Assembly: GCF_016864015.1 (NCBI RefSeq)
Contig: NZ_CP045067.1
Location: 2,676,001-2,740,000, forward strand
Direction of reading: 5' to 3'
Length of the DNA: 64,000 nt
Source of the DNA: Lacinutrix sp. WUR7
GTDB taxonomy: Bacteria > Bacteroidota > Bacteroidia > Flavobacteriales > Flavobacteriaceae
Under the pieces are notes generated by a model. The model searched no databases and was not told where the DNA came from. It was given only the letters and a program-made list of their open reading frames with translations. Positions 43,362 through 53,180 of the stretch are shown here, piece after piece (within the stretch, counting starts at the first letter, position 1; every line of letters begins with the position of its first letter). Position numbers and translations under genes: made by a program.

Positions 43362-44489
43362 TTATGACTTGATTAGTTTTTTTGTGGTGCTACCTGTAGC
43401 AGAATTAAATCTCACTAAGTATAAACCTTTTGACAATCCAGAAATATTTAATTTATTCTGACTTGGAGTAATGTTTTGCATCTTAATTCTCTTACCTAAA
43501 ACATCGTAAACTTCTACAGAAAGATTTTCTTTAGCTACTATAGTAATTGTATTTCCATTAGAAGGGTTAGGGTACATTTTAATTGCGTCTACCGTTTCAA
43601 AATCATCTACAGAAAGAATACTTGACCAAATAGCTTGCACATATTCTGGGTGATTAATAAAAGGGTTTGCATTCCCTTGATATGCATATGCCGCATTATT
43701 TCTATCTATTTCTCTTTGACTCACGCCATCTTGAAGGTGCCAAGAATACAATAAGTTTACATACCAAGTTTCATAAAATTGATTCGAAGTACCATTCAAA
43801 GGGTTGTTAGCAACTGTATGTGATGACCAACCAGAATCATTCCAATTGTCTTCATATCTAACTGCAAAATATAATAACATTCTAGCGATATCTCCTTTAA
43901 ACTCATCAATAGGTTCGAAAACAGTCCCAGAATAACCAGGAGAAATAGAGTTTCCTAATTTAGATCCGTTTCGTGTTGGGTTAGAAATATTGCTTTGGCT
44001 TACTAAATTGGTACCTACATTTCCAAACGGATAATTATTACGAAAACCGTTAACTCTTCCGTCTGTAGGAATTACGTGATGAATATCTCCGCGCATTGGG
44101 TTTTTTGAGTCAAAAAAGCCTTGAGGGAAAAGATGTTCTCTATTATAACAATCACTTTCAATAGAATAGCTACCACAAGCTTGTCCAGGAGCACTACCTC
44201 CATTGGTGTCATGTGCAAAGTTATAAGGATCTGTTGCAACTGGATTTTCAGAATACATATCTAGTACCGAATTATCGTTTTCGTAATAAGAATCGGTATC
44301 GGATGTTTGATAAGCAACATACAAATCATTAGTGTATCCATGATCTACATGACCATTAGTAATAATAATTTTTAATTGTGTTTTTAAAGTATAGCCAGTT
44401 CCAGTTGCGTCATCATAATAACCAGAAGGTATCTGAGCCGAAACTGTAATAGTTACTAATAGTAATAATAGGGAGTAAAATTGTTTCAT
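43362..44489 (-). CDS. Secreted endonuclease I-family nuclease with T9SS sorting domain
   Basis: 375 aa: signal peptide (TITVSAQ), endonuclease I catalytic domain with DCYNREHLFPQGFF and RGDIHHVIPTDGRVNGFRNNYPFG (His and Asn residues of the beta-beta-alpha metal site), and a C-terminal type IX sorting domain (MYPNPSNGNTITI... VEVYDVLGKRI... GLYLVRF). It is exported to the surface or medium to degrade DNA or RNA. It lies 8 nt downstream of the rsmB-like gene on the same strand. Confidence 0.93.
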   Translation of the reverse strand: MKQFYSLLLLLVTITVSAQIPSGYYDDATGTGYTLKTQLKIIITNGHVDHGYTNDLYVAYQTSDTDSYYENDNSVLDMYSENPVATDPYNFAHDTNGGSAPGQACGSYSIESDCYNREHLFPQGFFDSKNPMRGDIHHVIPTDGRVNGFRNNYPFGNVGTNLVSQSNISNPTRNGSKLGNSISPGYSGTVFEPIDEFKGDIARMLLYFAVRYEDNWNDSGWSSHTVANNPLNGTSNQFYETWYVNLLYSWHLQDGVSQREIDRNNAAYAYQGNANPFINHPEYVQAIWSSILSVDDFETVDAIKMYPNPSNGNTITIVAKENLSVEVYDVLGKRIKMQNITPSQNKLNISGLSKGLYLVRFNSATGSTTKKLIKS

Positions 44490-44497
44490 TCTATAAT

Positions 44498-45712
44498 TTA
44501 TTTTTTCTTTTCTAATAATGCCATGTAGAATCCGTCAAAACCAGATTCATGCGATAATATTTTTTTCTCTTTAATAAAGGTAAAGTCTTTACCAGAATCT
44601 GATTCTAAAAATGTTTTCACTTGATCTTGATTTTCTGAAGGTAGTATAGAACATGTTGCATATACAATTTGTCCTCCAGGTTTCACCATTCTAGAATACG
44701 AGCTTAAAATTTCAGCTTGTGTTTTCTTTATTTTATCTAAAAACTCCGGTTGTAGTTTCCATTTTGCATCTGGATTTCTTCGTAAAACACCTAAACCAGA
44801 ACAAGGCGCATCAATTAAAACTCTATCTGCTTTGTCATATAGTTTTTTAATTGGTTTTGTAGAATCGATTACACGGAACTCGATATTATGCGCTCCTGCA
44901 CGTTTTGCTCTACGTTTTAGTTCTTTTAATTTATTTTCATAAATATCCATTGCAATGATTTGCCCTTTATTTTCCATAAGAGCAGCAAGGTGTAATGTTT
45001 TTCCACCTGCACCTGCGCAAGTATCTACAACTTTCATTCCAGGTTGTACATCTAAAAATTCAGCAACTTTTTGAGAAGAACCATCTTGTACTTCGAAAAA
45101 ACCTTTTTGAAAAGCTTCTGTTGTAAAAACATTTGCTCTTTCTGTAAGTTTTAATGCGTCTGGATGATTTTTTACAATTTCGGTTTCTATATCTAAGTCA
45201 AAAAGTTCTGCTTGTAGCTTTTCTTTAGTTGTTTTTAGCGTATTCACACGTAAAACAACGTCTGCTTGCTGGTTTAAAGCCGATATTTCTTTAGTCCAAA
45301 CATTTTCACCTAACTCTTTAGCAGCTATTTCATCCATCCAATCTGGTACAGATGCGCCAATTTTTCTTATGTTAGAAAGTTCATCATAACGACCTTTAAT
45401 TTTTCTAGTAGGTGTATTTTCAAAATATTTCCAATCCGGAAGTTTTATTCCTTTTAAGGTTGCCCAAACGGCAATTAAGCGCCAAACATCATCACGAGAA
45501 AACGGTTCTTTTACTTCTGCAATTTCAGCGTATAGTCGTTTCCAACGTACAACGTCGTAAGTAGTTTCTGCAACAAAACCTCTGTCGCGACTTCCCCAAC
45601 GTTTATCACGTTTTAATAATTGTTGTACTACCTTATCTGCATACTTGCCTTCGTTAAAGATTAGTAATAAACCATCCACTGTAGCAAAACATAAATTTCT
45701 GTGTAATCTCAT
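44498..45712 (-). CDS. RsmB/NOP2-family RNA cytosine methyltransferase
   Basis: 404 aa from the ATG at 45712 (MRLHRNLCFATVDGLLLIFN, the usual family opening); an in-frame ATG at 45733 would add seven atypical residues. The N-terminal NusB-like/RNA-binding part is followed by the SAM domain: VVDTCAGAGGKTLHLAALM, IAMDIYENKLKELKRRAKRAG, RVLIDAPCSGLGVLRRNPDAKW and VYATCSILPSENQDQV with the two catalytic Cys. It makes m5C in rRNA or tRNA; the target is not certain. Confidence 0.92.
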   Translation of the reverse strand: MRLHRNLCFATVDGLLLIFNEGKYADKVVQQLLKRDKRWGSRDRGFVAETTYDVVRWKRLYAEIAEVKEPFSRDDVWRLIAVWATLKGIKLPDWKYFENTPTRKIKGRYDELSNIRKIGASVPDWMDEIAAKELGENVWTKEISALNQQADVVLRVNTLKTTKEKLQAELFDLDIETEIVKNHPDALKLTERANVFTTEAFQKGFFEVQDGSSQKVAEFLDVQPGMKVVDTCAGAGGKTLHLAALMENKGQIIAMDIYENKLKELKRRAKRAGAHNIEFRVIDSTKPIKKLYDKADRVLIDAPCSGLGVLRRNPDAKWKLQPEFLDKIKKTQAEILSSYSRMVKPGGQIVYATCSILPSENQDQVKTFLESDSGKDFTFIKEKKILSHESGFDGFYMALLEKKK

Positions 45713-45785
45713 ATATTCGTATTCGTTGTTCAAAAACAGAAATAAGTATTTATTCCGATTGAACTTTTTAAAAGTTTGAAACGTG

Positions 45786-45793
45786 CAAAGGTA
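45786..45793 (-). promoter_or_regulatory. Promoter -7 element of the RNA methyltransferase gene
   Basis: CAAAGGTA on +, a perfect match to the minus-strand TAnnTTTG, 73 bp before the start at 45712. Confidence 0.55.
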
Positions 45794-45950
45794 TGATTTT
45801 AGAAATTATTATAATTATTTCTTGATCATTAATAGGTGTTAATTTTTACTTGTATTCTTTGTGATTGAAATTTTATGAAAATATTTTAGAAAGTTGCACA
45901 AGTTTTTTTACAATTAAGCATCTAAAGGAGAGTAACTAAAATATACAAAA

Positions 45951-48254
45951 ATGAAACAACTAATTACTCTGACGTTATTTTTATTAATTTTTATAAAATC
46001 GTATGCACAAGAATTATATGATATAAATACCATTCAAACTATAGAAATAGAATTTGCAGAAAGCAATTGGGACGCATTATTGGATGCAGAAAAAGCAGGA
46101 GATAATAATTATACAGAGGCAACATCTGTTACTATTAATGGAACTGTTTTTAATCAAGTAGGTGTAAAATATAAAGGAAATAGCTCGTATAGTGTAAATC
46201 AAACTAAAAATCCATTCCATATAGAATTAGATACGTATGTGGATCAAGATTACCAAGGTTATAAAGATATAAAATTAGCAAATGTAATGTTCGATCCTTC
46301 TTTTGTTAGAGAAACGATTGCTTATAATATTGTGAATCAATACATGGATGCACCACAAGCGAACTATGCAAATGTGTATGTAAACGGAACTTTAATTGGC
46401 TTATATACCAATACAGAAGCGATTACTAAAACATTTATTAATAAGCATTTTTACTCTAAGGATAATGCCTTTTTTAGTTGCAGTCCTCCAGATGGAGCAG
46501 GACCACAGTCTAATGATTACCCAAGTTTAGAATATCTAGGAACTAATAGTACTAGTTATGAGGATGCTTATGAAATTAAATCGGATGATGATACAGACCC
46601 AACAATTGCTGTAGCACATTGGGACGATTTAATAGAATTAACTAATATTTTGAATAATGATATTACAAATATTGAAAATGTTATTGATGTAGATATGGCT
46701 ATCTGGATGCTTGCGCTAGACAATGTATTGGTTAATTTAGATAGTTATATCGGTCAGTTTAAACAAAACTATTATTTATATAAAGATGATAATGAACAAT
46801 TTAATTCTGTGATGTGGGATTTAAATATGTCTTTCGGTGTTTTTAGTATGACAGGAGAAAGTAGTAGTGGGCCAGGCGGACCAGGAGGGCCAGGTGGACC
46901 AGGAGGAGGATTAAATTCTACTACCGATAAAGCAGAACTTGATCATTTATTACATGATGACGATGCTACTTTTCCATTGTTTTCTAAACTAATGGAAGTG
47001 CCTAAATACAAGAAAATGTACTTAGCACATTATAAAACTATTTTAACAGAAAATATAAGTAATTCCAACTACTTAACATTAGCAAACGATTATCAAGCAC
47101 TTATATCTAGTGCAGTAACAGCAGATACGAATAAGTTTTACACGGATGCACAATTTACTGGTAATATAAATACAGATTATAATGTTGGTGGAAACACAGC
47201 TCCCGGATTAACAAATTTAATGGCTTCAAGAAGCACCTATTTATTATCGCAAACAGACTTTACTAATTCACAACCTGTTATTAGTAATGTGACTCCATCT
47301 GAAACAACACCGCTAATTGGAGATGTGATTGCTATAACTGCTAATGTTACGGATGTAAATGATGTATATATTGGATATAGAACAGACGAAACGCTTCCAT
47401 TTACAAAAACGTTAATGAATGCTGAAGGAGGAGATGTTTATAGTGCAGATGTTAGTGTGGATACCGATTATATGCAATATTATATCTATGCAGAGAATGC
47501 GAATATTGGTGCATTTTCTCCTGCAAGAGCAGAATACGAATTTTATACTATTGAAGCAACATACCTAACATTAACACCTGGAGATCTTGTGATTAATGAA
47601 CTTATGGCATCTAATGAAACTACGGTTACAGATCAAGATGGAGAATATGATGATTGGTTAGAGTTGTATAATAATAGTGATCAAACATTGAGTTTAGATA
47701 ATTTATATTTATCTGATGATGCTGATGATTTACTAGTTTGGCCATTTCCTTCTGGATTAACTATAGCGCCAGATAGTTACTTAATTGTTTGGTGTGATAA
47801 AGATGACGATCAAGATGGTTTACATGCAGATGTAAAGTTTTCATCAGGAGGTGAAAGTGCCATATTATCGTATGCTAATGGAACCATAATAGAAAATATC
47901 ACTTTTGGAGCACAAACGGATGATATGGGTTATGCAAGAGTACCAAACGGAACAGGTGACTTTGCAATTCAGTTACCAACGTATGCCGCTAATAATGAAT
48001 CCCTTTCTATAGACGAAGTAGATTTTAGCAATCATTTAAAATATTACCCAAATCCTACAAGTAACGTGGTAACTATAGCTAATAGTTCTTATTCCATTGA
48101 ATCGATTAAGGTTTATAATATACAAGGACAGTTGTTACTAGATAACAAGCTAACGAATACGAATAACATTGTTATTGATTTCTCAGATTTTTCAAAAGGA
48201 TTGTATATGGTGCATATTAATGATAGTACCGTTTTAAAAATTATACGTAATTAG
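45951..48254 (+). CDS. CotH-kinase-family protein with lamin-tail and T9SS sorting domains
   Basis: 767 aa. Signal peptide (LLIFIKSYAQ), then a CotH domain (VGVKYKGNSSYSVNQTKNPFHIEL, FVRETIAYNIVNQYMDAPQANYANVYVNGTLIGLYTNTEAI, SVMWDLNMSFG). A Gly-Pro-rich loop (GPGGPGGPGGPGGG, about residues 306-320) interrupts the domain. A lamin-tail-like beta sandwich follows (LVINELMASNETTVTDQDGEYDDWLELYN), then a type IX sorting domain (YYPNPTSNVVTI... GLYMVHI). CotH proteins are atypical kinases. It is probably surface-exposed. Confidence 0.9.
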   Translation: MKQLITLTLFLLIFIKSYAQELYDINTIQTIEIEFAESNWDALLDAEKAGDNNYTEATSVTINGTVFNQVGVKYKGNSSYSVNQTKNPFHIELDTYVDQDYQGYKDIKLANVMFDPSFVRETIAYNIVNQYMDAPQANYANVYVNGTLIGLYTNTEAITKTFINKHFYSKDNAFFSCSPPDGAGPQSNDYPSLEYLGTNSTSYEDAYEIKSDDDTDPTIAVAHWDDLIELTNILNNDITNIENVIDVDMAIWMLALDNVLVNLDSYIGQFKQNYYLYKDDNEQFNSVMWDLNMSFGVFSMTGESSSGPGGPGGPGGPGGGLNSTTDKAELDHLLHDDDATFPLFSKLMEVPKYKKMYLAHYKTILTENISNSNYLTLANDYQALISSAVTADTNKFYTDAQFTGNINTDYNVGGNTAPGLTNLMASRSTYLLSQTDFTNSQPVISNVTPSETTPLIGDVIAITANVTDVNDVYIGYRTDETLPFTKTLMNAEGGDVYSADVSVDTDYMQYYIYAENANIGAFSPARAEYEFYTIEATYLTLTPGDLVINELMASNETTVTDQDGEYDDWLELYNNSDQTLSLDNLYLSDDADDLLVWPFPSGLTIAPDSYLIVWCDKDDDQDGLHADVKFSSGGESAILSYANGTIIENITFGAQTDDMGYARVPNGTGDFAIQLPTYAANNESLSIDEVDFSNHLKYYPNPTSNVVTIANSSYSIESIKVYNIQGQLLLDNKLTNTNNIVIDFSDFSKGLYMVHINDSTVLKIIRN

Positions 48255-48314
48255 AAATGGTTTAAAATCCTAATACCTAAAGGATTTGATTAGTTTTGAT
48301 TAATAGCAGGAGAG

Positions 48315-48337
48315 GCTTTATGATTATGTCATAAAGC
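48315..48337 (+). terminator. Terminator after the CotH gene
   Basis: GCTTTATGA and TCATAAAGC pair around a 5-nt loop, followed by a T-rich run. Confidence 0.85.
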
Positions 48338-48366
48338 TTTTCTATTTTTATAAAAATTTAAAATTT

Positions 48367-49440
48367 ATGAAAAATAGTATTTTTCTAATAGTTGTTCTTT
48401 GTTTTTTGTTTTCCTGCGGAAAGAAAGAAACACCATTTAAAGTCAGAGATTATAAAACAGTGGATATCGAAACCTTGTTGCAAGACTCTTTGTTGAATGT
48501 TAGAGCTTTGGAAGTTTATGAAAATAACTTGGCATATTTTGCAACGTCTACAGGTAAAGTAGGAGTAATTACGGAAGATGAAGATGGTAAAGTTGGTGTT
48601 TTAGATTATAAATACTTAATTCAGTTACAACAAGATACAATTACACCTAATTTTAGATCTTTAGCAGGAACAAAGGATAATGGCTTTGCTTTAAGTATTG
48701 GTTCTCCAGCTTTGTTATTTAAAATGGGAGGAGAAGAAGATGAAGTAGTCTACCAAGAAAACCACGAAAAAGCATTTTATGATGCAATGGATTTCTGGAA
48801 TGATCAAGAAGGAATTGCTATTGGAGATCCTACAGACGATTGTATGAGTATTATAATCACTCGTGATGGCGGAAATACTTGGAATAAATTATCCTGTGAT
48901 ATCTTACCAAAAGCAAAAGAAGGAGAAGCCGCTTTTGCAGCAAGCGATACTAATATTGCTATTGTAGGTGATAAAACTTGGATAGCAACAGGAGGAAAGG
49001 CAAGCAGAATTTTATTCTCGCCAGATAAAGGAAAAACGTGGGAGGTTTTTGAAACTCCAATCGTGCAAGGTCTAGAAACCACAGGAATATATTCTGTAGC
49101 TTTCTACGATGCGCTTAATGGTTTTGCTATTGGTGGTGATTATACCAAAGCTGCAGATAGTTCAGCAAATAAAATTCGCACGCAAGATGGTGGAAAAACG
49201 TGGCAATTGGTTGCACAAAACCAAAGTCCGGGGTACAGAAGCTGTGTACAATATGTACCTAATAGTAATGCGAAAGGTTTAGTTGTAATAGGTTTTAAAG
49301 GAATAGATTATAGTAGTGATGCAGGAAATACTTGGAAACATTTAAGCGACGAAGGTTTTTATACAATTCGATTTGTAAATGACAGTACAGCTTTTGCTGC
49401 AGGAAATAAAAGAATCAGTAAATTGACTTTTAGAGAATAA
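48367..49440 (+). CDS. BNR/YCF48-like repeat lipoprotein
   Basis: 357 aa with a lipobox Cys17 (LCFLFSCGK). The mature protein is a beta-propeller of sialidase-type repeats with Asp-box motifs (SIIITRDGGNTWNKL, LFSPDKGKTWEVF, RTQDGGKTWQLV, YSSDAGNTWKHL). Such proteins are often annotated as oxidoreductase or Ycf48-like, but no catalytic residues are seen, so a binding or scaffold role is more likely. It is a single gene between two terminators. Confidence 0.88.
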   Translation: MKNSIFLIVVLCFLFSCGKKETPFKVRDYKTVDIETLLQDSLLNVRALEVYENNLAYFATSTGKVGVITEDEDGKVGVLDYKYLIQLQQDTITPNFRSLAGTKDNGFALSIGSPALLFKMGGEEDEVVYQENHEKAFYDAMDFWNDQEGIAIGDPTDDCMSIIITRDGGNTWNKLSCDILPKAKEGEAAFAASDTNIAIVGDKTWIATGGKASRILFSPDKGKTWEVFETPIVQGLETTGIYSVAFYDALNGFAIGGDYTKAADSSANKIRTQDGGKTWQLVAQNQSPGYRSCVQYVPNSNAKGLVVIGFKGIDYSSDAGNTWKHLSDEGFYTIRFVNDSTAFAAGNKRISKLTFRE

Positions 49441-49452
49441 TCTAGGAATAAA

Positions 49453-49488
49453 AAAAAGCAGCTAATCTTTTACAATGGGCTGCTTTTT
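49453..49488. terminator. Bidirectional terminator
   Basis: AAAAAGCAGC (49453-49462) pairs with GCTGCTTTTT (49479-49488) across a 16-nt loop, between convergent genes. Confidence 0.85.
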
Positions 49489-49506
49489 AACTTCTAGGGA
49501 TTATAA

Positions 49507-49956
49507 TTAATTTTTATATTCTTGTTTTTCTCCTTTGTGTCTTTGTTTAAATTGCTCAATCATTTTATGTTTGAAAGAGCGATTGGCTTGCATAAGTGTT
49601 AATACCTTTTTTGCAGGAAGAATTTTTAGAAGATCGTTTAAATATTTTGTGTCTAATTCTTGTTTTTCCTTTTTGATACTTAGCATTTTAAGTAAAATGG
49701 ATTTAGCATCATTTTCAGAAAGATCATTAGGAGTTTGTTCTTTTATTTTTTCGAAAGATTCATTTCTTAGTTTATTTTCAGCTTCTTCATTTGCATTATA
49801 AATAGGCCAGAAATCTTGTGCTTCTTTTTCGGATAGATCTAATTGCTCGGTTATATGAGCGATTTTAAGTGCTTTTATTTTATCTCTATCCATCTTTTGA
49901 GCAAATGTGCTTAGAGAAAATAGTAATGTAAATAATAATAAATATGTTGTTTTCAT
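49507..49956 (-). CDS. Spy/CpxP-like periplasmic protein of the ECF sigma operon
   Basis: 149 aa with a signal peptide (LFSLSTFAQ). The mature part is helical and charged (ITEQLDLSEKEAQDFWPIYNANEEAENKLR), close in style to Spy/CpxP-type sensors or chaperones, though the LTxxQ motif itself is not exact. It is the last gene of the sigma/anti-sigma-like/periplasmic trio, 8 nt after the middle gene. Confidence 0.8.
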   Translation of the reverse strand: MKTTYLLLFTLLFSLSTFAQKMDRDKIKALKIAHITEQLDLSEKEAQDFWPIYNANEEAENKLRNESFEKIKEQTPNDLSENDAKSILLKMLSIKKEKQELDTKYLNDLLKILPAKKVLTLMQANRSFKHKMIEQFKQRHKGEKQEYKN

Positions 49957-49964
49957 TTTTTTTG

Positions 49965-50456
49965 TTATTCTAAAATTAATTCGGTTTCGTCAAGACTTTC
50001 TAAATAATAGTCTAATGTTTCATCATTTAAATTATAATCAATAAAATTGGTTTCGCTTAATTCTGTACTAGAAAAAAGGGAAGCTATTTCATCTGCTTCA
50101 AAATTGTTTAAAATATAAGTATCTACAGTTTCTGTTTCTAAAGAATCAAAATTGAAAGGAGTGCTAAGTATAGATAGATTAAAAAGTAGCAATATTGCAG
50201 CAGCTAAACTGGATATATAAATAAGGTTTCGTTTACTAAATAACGGAATAACTTTTACAGTATCTTCTTGATTTACCTTTGTTAAAATATCATTTTCTAT
50301 ATTTTTAAAGTAATCTTTAGGAACGGTAAAACCAGTTTCTGTAGCTTTATCTTTTAGATTAGCTTGACGTATTATAGATGCTTCAAAGTTTTCAAAATAA
50401 TCTTTTGGAACTTTAAAACCTGTTTCTTTCTTGTTATGTAAATGGTTATGCTTCAC
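49965..50456 (-). CDS. Putative anti-sigma-like membrane protein with internal repeat
   Basis: 163 aa. The N-terminal part has two copies of a short motif, ETGFKVPKDYFENFEASII and ETGFTVPKDYFKNIENDIL, about 30 residues apart. A single membrane helix (IYISSLAAAILLLFNLSIL) and an acidic C-terminal domain follow. Position between an ECF sigma gene and a periplasmic sensor-like gene, and a single-pass topology, suggest an anti-sigma role; no zinc anti-sigma motif is seen, so this is inference. Confidence 0.75.
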   Translation of the reverse strand: MKHNHLHNKKETGFKVPKDYFENFEASIIRQANLKDKATETGFTVPKDYFKNIENDILTKVNQEDTVKVIPLFSKRNLIYISSLAAAILLLFNLSILSTPFNFDSLETETVDTYILNNFEADEIASLFSSTELSETNFIDYNLNDETLDYYLESLDETELILE

Positions 50457-50497
50457 AATCTTTAGACTCTTTTTTTTTATAAAGGTTTAATTGTTAA

Positions 50498-51040
50498 TTA
50501 TTTATTCGTTAAATAGCTTTCAATTTTTTTTACTGCTATATGGTAAGATGCTTTTAATGCACCTTCGCTAGTTTCTAATATTTCAGACATGTCTTTATAT
50601 TTAATGTCTTGAAAATATTTCATATTAAAAACCAGTTGTTGTTTTTGTGGCAAAGTAGCAATGGCTTGTTGTAATTTTAATTGAATTTCGTCTCCTTCAA
50701 AATACACATCCGATTGTAAATTATTAATTGCTAGTTCTTGCGTTTCTTCATTTGTGATTTGTAATCTTCTTGCATTCTTATTTATATGTGTAATAGCTTC
50801 GTTAGTTGCTATTCTATACATCCAAGAGTAAATTTTACTATCTCCTTTAAAATTGTCGATGTTTTTAAACACCTTTATAAAAGTGTTTTGTAGTACATCG
50901 TCTGTATCATCATGAGATTTTACAATATTTCTAATATGCCAATATAATCGTTCTTTGTATTGCGTAACCAATTCTTTAAAAGCTTGCTCTTTAGAGTTTT
51001 TAGACTTTAGCTGTTGTAAAAAAAGTGTTTCGTTTAACAC
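50498..51040 (-). CDS. ECF RNA polymerase sigma factor
   Basis: 180 aa sigma-70 ECF protein. Region 2 contains LYWHIRNIVKSHDDTDDVLQNTFIKVFKNIDNFKGDSKIYSWMYRIATNEA. Region 4 contains LPQKQQLVFNMKYFQDIKYKDMSEILETSEGALKASYHIAVKKIE. Target promoters are not identifiable from the window. Operon order is sigma, anti-sigma-like, periplasmic protein. Confidence 0.93.
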   Translation of the reverse strand: MLNETLFLQQLKSKNSKEQAFKELVTQYKERLYWHIRNIVKSHDDTDDVLQNTFIKVFKNIDNFKGDSKIYSWMYRIATNEAITHINKNARRLQITNEETQELAINNLQSDVYFEGDEIQLKLQQAIATLPQKQQLVFNMKYFQDIKYKDMSEILETSEGALKASYHIAVKKIESYLTNK

Positions 51041-51353
51041 AGAGTACTATTAGTTTTTATTTTAAGACTAAATAATTTACAAAAAGTTTAAATAGGAAGC
51101 TGTTTTATTTTTAATTGAAAAAAAAACATTTTATTTTATAAATTTTAAACTATTGATTATCAGTGGGAAGCATGTAAAAATATCGACGAAATGCATTATA
51201 ATAACGGTGAAATGCATTTTTTATTTGGTTGATATGTTTATTTGATATATATTTACATCAACAAACCTACTTAATGTTAGTCGCCCCAAGTCTAACTTAA
51301 ACAAAAAAAGCTAGATATTTTATCTAGCTTTTTTTTTATTTATAGAAGTTTAG
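51041..51353. other. 313-bp intergenic region before the ECF sigma gene
   Basis: It contains two direct copies of GAAATGCATT (51188-51197 and 51209-51218) 21 bp apart, a possible two-turn binding site, and the msbA terminator (51303-51335). No reading frame or RNA gene was seen. Confidence 0.55.
51303..51335 (-). terminator. Terminator after msbA
   Basis: A 15-bp perfect stem (51303-51317 with 51321-51335) built on GCTAGATA/TATCTAGC, with A/T tails on both sides. Confidence 0.92.
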
Positions 51354-53180
51354 TTATTCAAAGCTTTGCATTTCTACAAGCTTTTGATACACACCATTTT
51401 TAGCAAGAAGCTCCTTATGTGTTCCTTGTTCTGCTATTTGTCCTTTTTGCATTACTAGAATTTGATCTGCATTTTGAATGGTAGATAGTCTGTGCGCAAT
51501 TACAATAGAGGTTCTGTTTTTCATCATGTTTTCTAGAGCTACTTGAACTAAACGTTCGCTTTCTGTGTCTAAAGCAGAAGTAGCTTCATCTAGAATCATA
51601 ATGGGAGGATTCTTTAAAACTGCTCGAGCAATACTTAGTCGTTGTTTTTGTCCGCCAGATAGTTTCCCTCCAGAATCACCAATATTAGTTTCTATGCCTT
51701 TAGGTAAGTCTTTAACAAACTCCCAAGCATTGGCAATTTTTAGTGCTTCAATAACTTCTTCATCTGTAGCGTTAGGATTTCCTATTAAGATGTTGTTTTT
51801 TACGGTTTCATTAAATAGAATAGAATCTTGTGTTACTAATCCTATTAAGCTTCGTAAGGATTTTTTAGTAAGGTTTCTAATGTCTTCACCATCAATAGAA
51901 ATATTGCCTTCGTTTACATCATAAAAACGGGTTACCAGATTAGCAATGGTAGATTTACCAGATCCTGATTGTCCAACAAGTGCAACCGTTTTTCCTTTTG
52001 GTACGTTTACTGTAAAGTTTTTAAGAACTAAATGGTCTTCGTATTTAAAAGAGATATTATTAATATCTATAGCTTTTGTGAAATCTGTTTTGGTAATAGC
52101 ATTTGGTTTGTCTTCTAATAAAGAAGGTGTTTCAATAATTTCCAAAACACGATCTGCCGCTGCATTACCAGCTTTTACTTTATAACTAGCTTTACTAATT
52201 GCTTTTGCTGGAGTTAATATTTGATACGCTAAAGCCATGTAAGAAATAAAAGCACTACCTGTAAGTGTTTTATCTATTAAAACCATGCTTCCACCATACC
52301 ATAATAAAGCTGCAATAGTTGCAATACCTAAAAACTCACTTACAGGTGAAGCTAAATTTTGACGATTAAGTAATGTATTTGAAAAGTGATAAAATCGGTT
52401 AGTGGATTCTTGAAATTTATTATTAAAACGTTCTTCCGCATTAAAACCTTTTATTACTTTAAGTCCTCCTAAAGTTTCTTCTAAAGTAGATAAGAAGACA
52501 CCTTGTTCTTGTTGTACTCTTCCAGATTTTTTCTTTAAACTTTTTCCTATTCTAGAAATTATTAATCCAGCTATAGGAATGAAAATAAAAACAAAAATAG
52601 TTAACCTTGGAGAAATGGTAAACATGGTTACAATGGCAAAGACGATGGTTAATGGTTCTTTTACTATAAGTTCTAAAACAGCAAGTAAGGAGTTCTTAAC
52701 TTCGTTTACATCTCCTGAAATACGAGCGATAATATCTCCTTTTTTCTTTTCAGAATAATAAGAAATAGGTAGCGTTAGTACTTTGTTGTAAATAGAATTT
52801 CTTAAGTCTTTTAAAACACCATTTCTTAAAAATGTAATAAAATACAATGCGAGATAATTAAATATATTTTTAAGTAAAAATAAACTAATGATTAAAATAA
52901 TCATGTATAACAAGGTACGTTGCGGACCTTCGTTTTCATTTGTTATAGTTACAAAATAGTTTAAATAATCACCTGCAAACGATTTAAATTCATTAATACC
53001 TTTATAAACTGGTTTTATATTTAGCTTTTTAGTTTCACCAAATAATACACTTATCATTGGCATTAACGATACCATTGCTAATGTACTAAACAGTGCATAG
53101 AGTACATTAAAGAAAATGTTGAGGTAACCATATTTTTTATACGGAATTATAAATTGAGAGATTTTCTTTAAATAATCCAT
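51354..53180 (-). CDS. MsbA-like ABC transporter (permease-ATPase fusion)
   Basis: 608 aa half-transporter. Six transmembrane segments are followed by the ATPase domain: Walker A VALVGQSGSGKST, Q-loop LVTQDSILF, signature LSGGQKQRLSIARAVL, Walker B PIMILDEATSALD, H-loop IVIAHRLST. It is a lipid or lipid-A type exporter by family; substrate is not certain. Its start touches the end of the phosphohexomutase gene (1-nt overlap). Confidence 0.93.
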   Translation of the reverse strand: MDYLKKISQFIIPYKKYGYLNIFFNVLYALFSTLAMVSLMPMISVLFGETKKLNIKPVYKGINEFKSFAGDYLNYFVTITNENEGPQRTLLYMIILIISLFLLKNIFNYLALYFITFLRNGVLKDLRNSIYNKVLTLPISYYSEKKKGDIIARISGDVNEVKNSLLAVLELIVKEPLTIVFAIVTMFTISPRLTIFVFIFIPIAGLIISRIGKSLKKKSGRVQQEQGVFLSTLEETLGGLKVIKGFNAEERFNNKFQESTNRFYHFSNTLLNRQNLASPVSEFLGIATIAALLWYGGSMVLIDKTLTGSAFISYMALAYQILTPAKAISKASYKVKAGNAAADRVLEIIETPSLLEDKPNAITKTDFTKAIDINNISFKYEDHLVLKNFTVNVPKGKTVALVGQSGSGKSTIANLVTRFYDVNEGNISIDGEDIRNLTKKSLRSLIGLVTQDSILFNETVKNNILIGNPNATDEEVIEALKIANAWEFVKDLPKGIETNIGDSGGKLSGGQKQRLSIARAVLKNPPIMILDEATSALDTESERLVQVALENMMKNRTSIVIAHRLSTIQNADQILVMQKGQIAEQGTHKELLAKNGVYQKLVEMQSFE

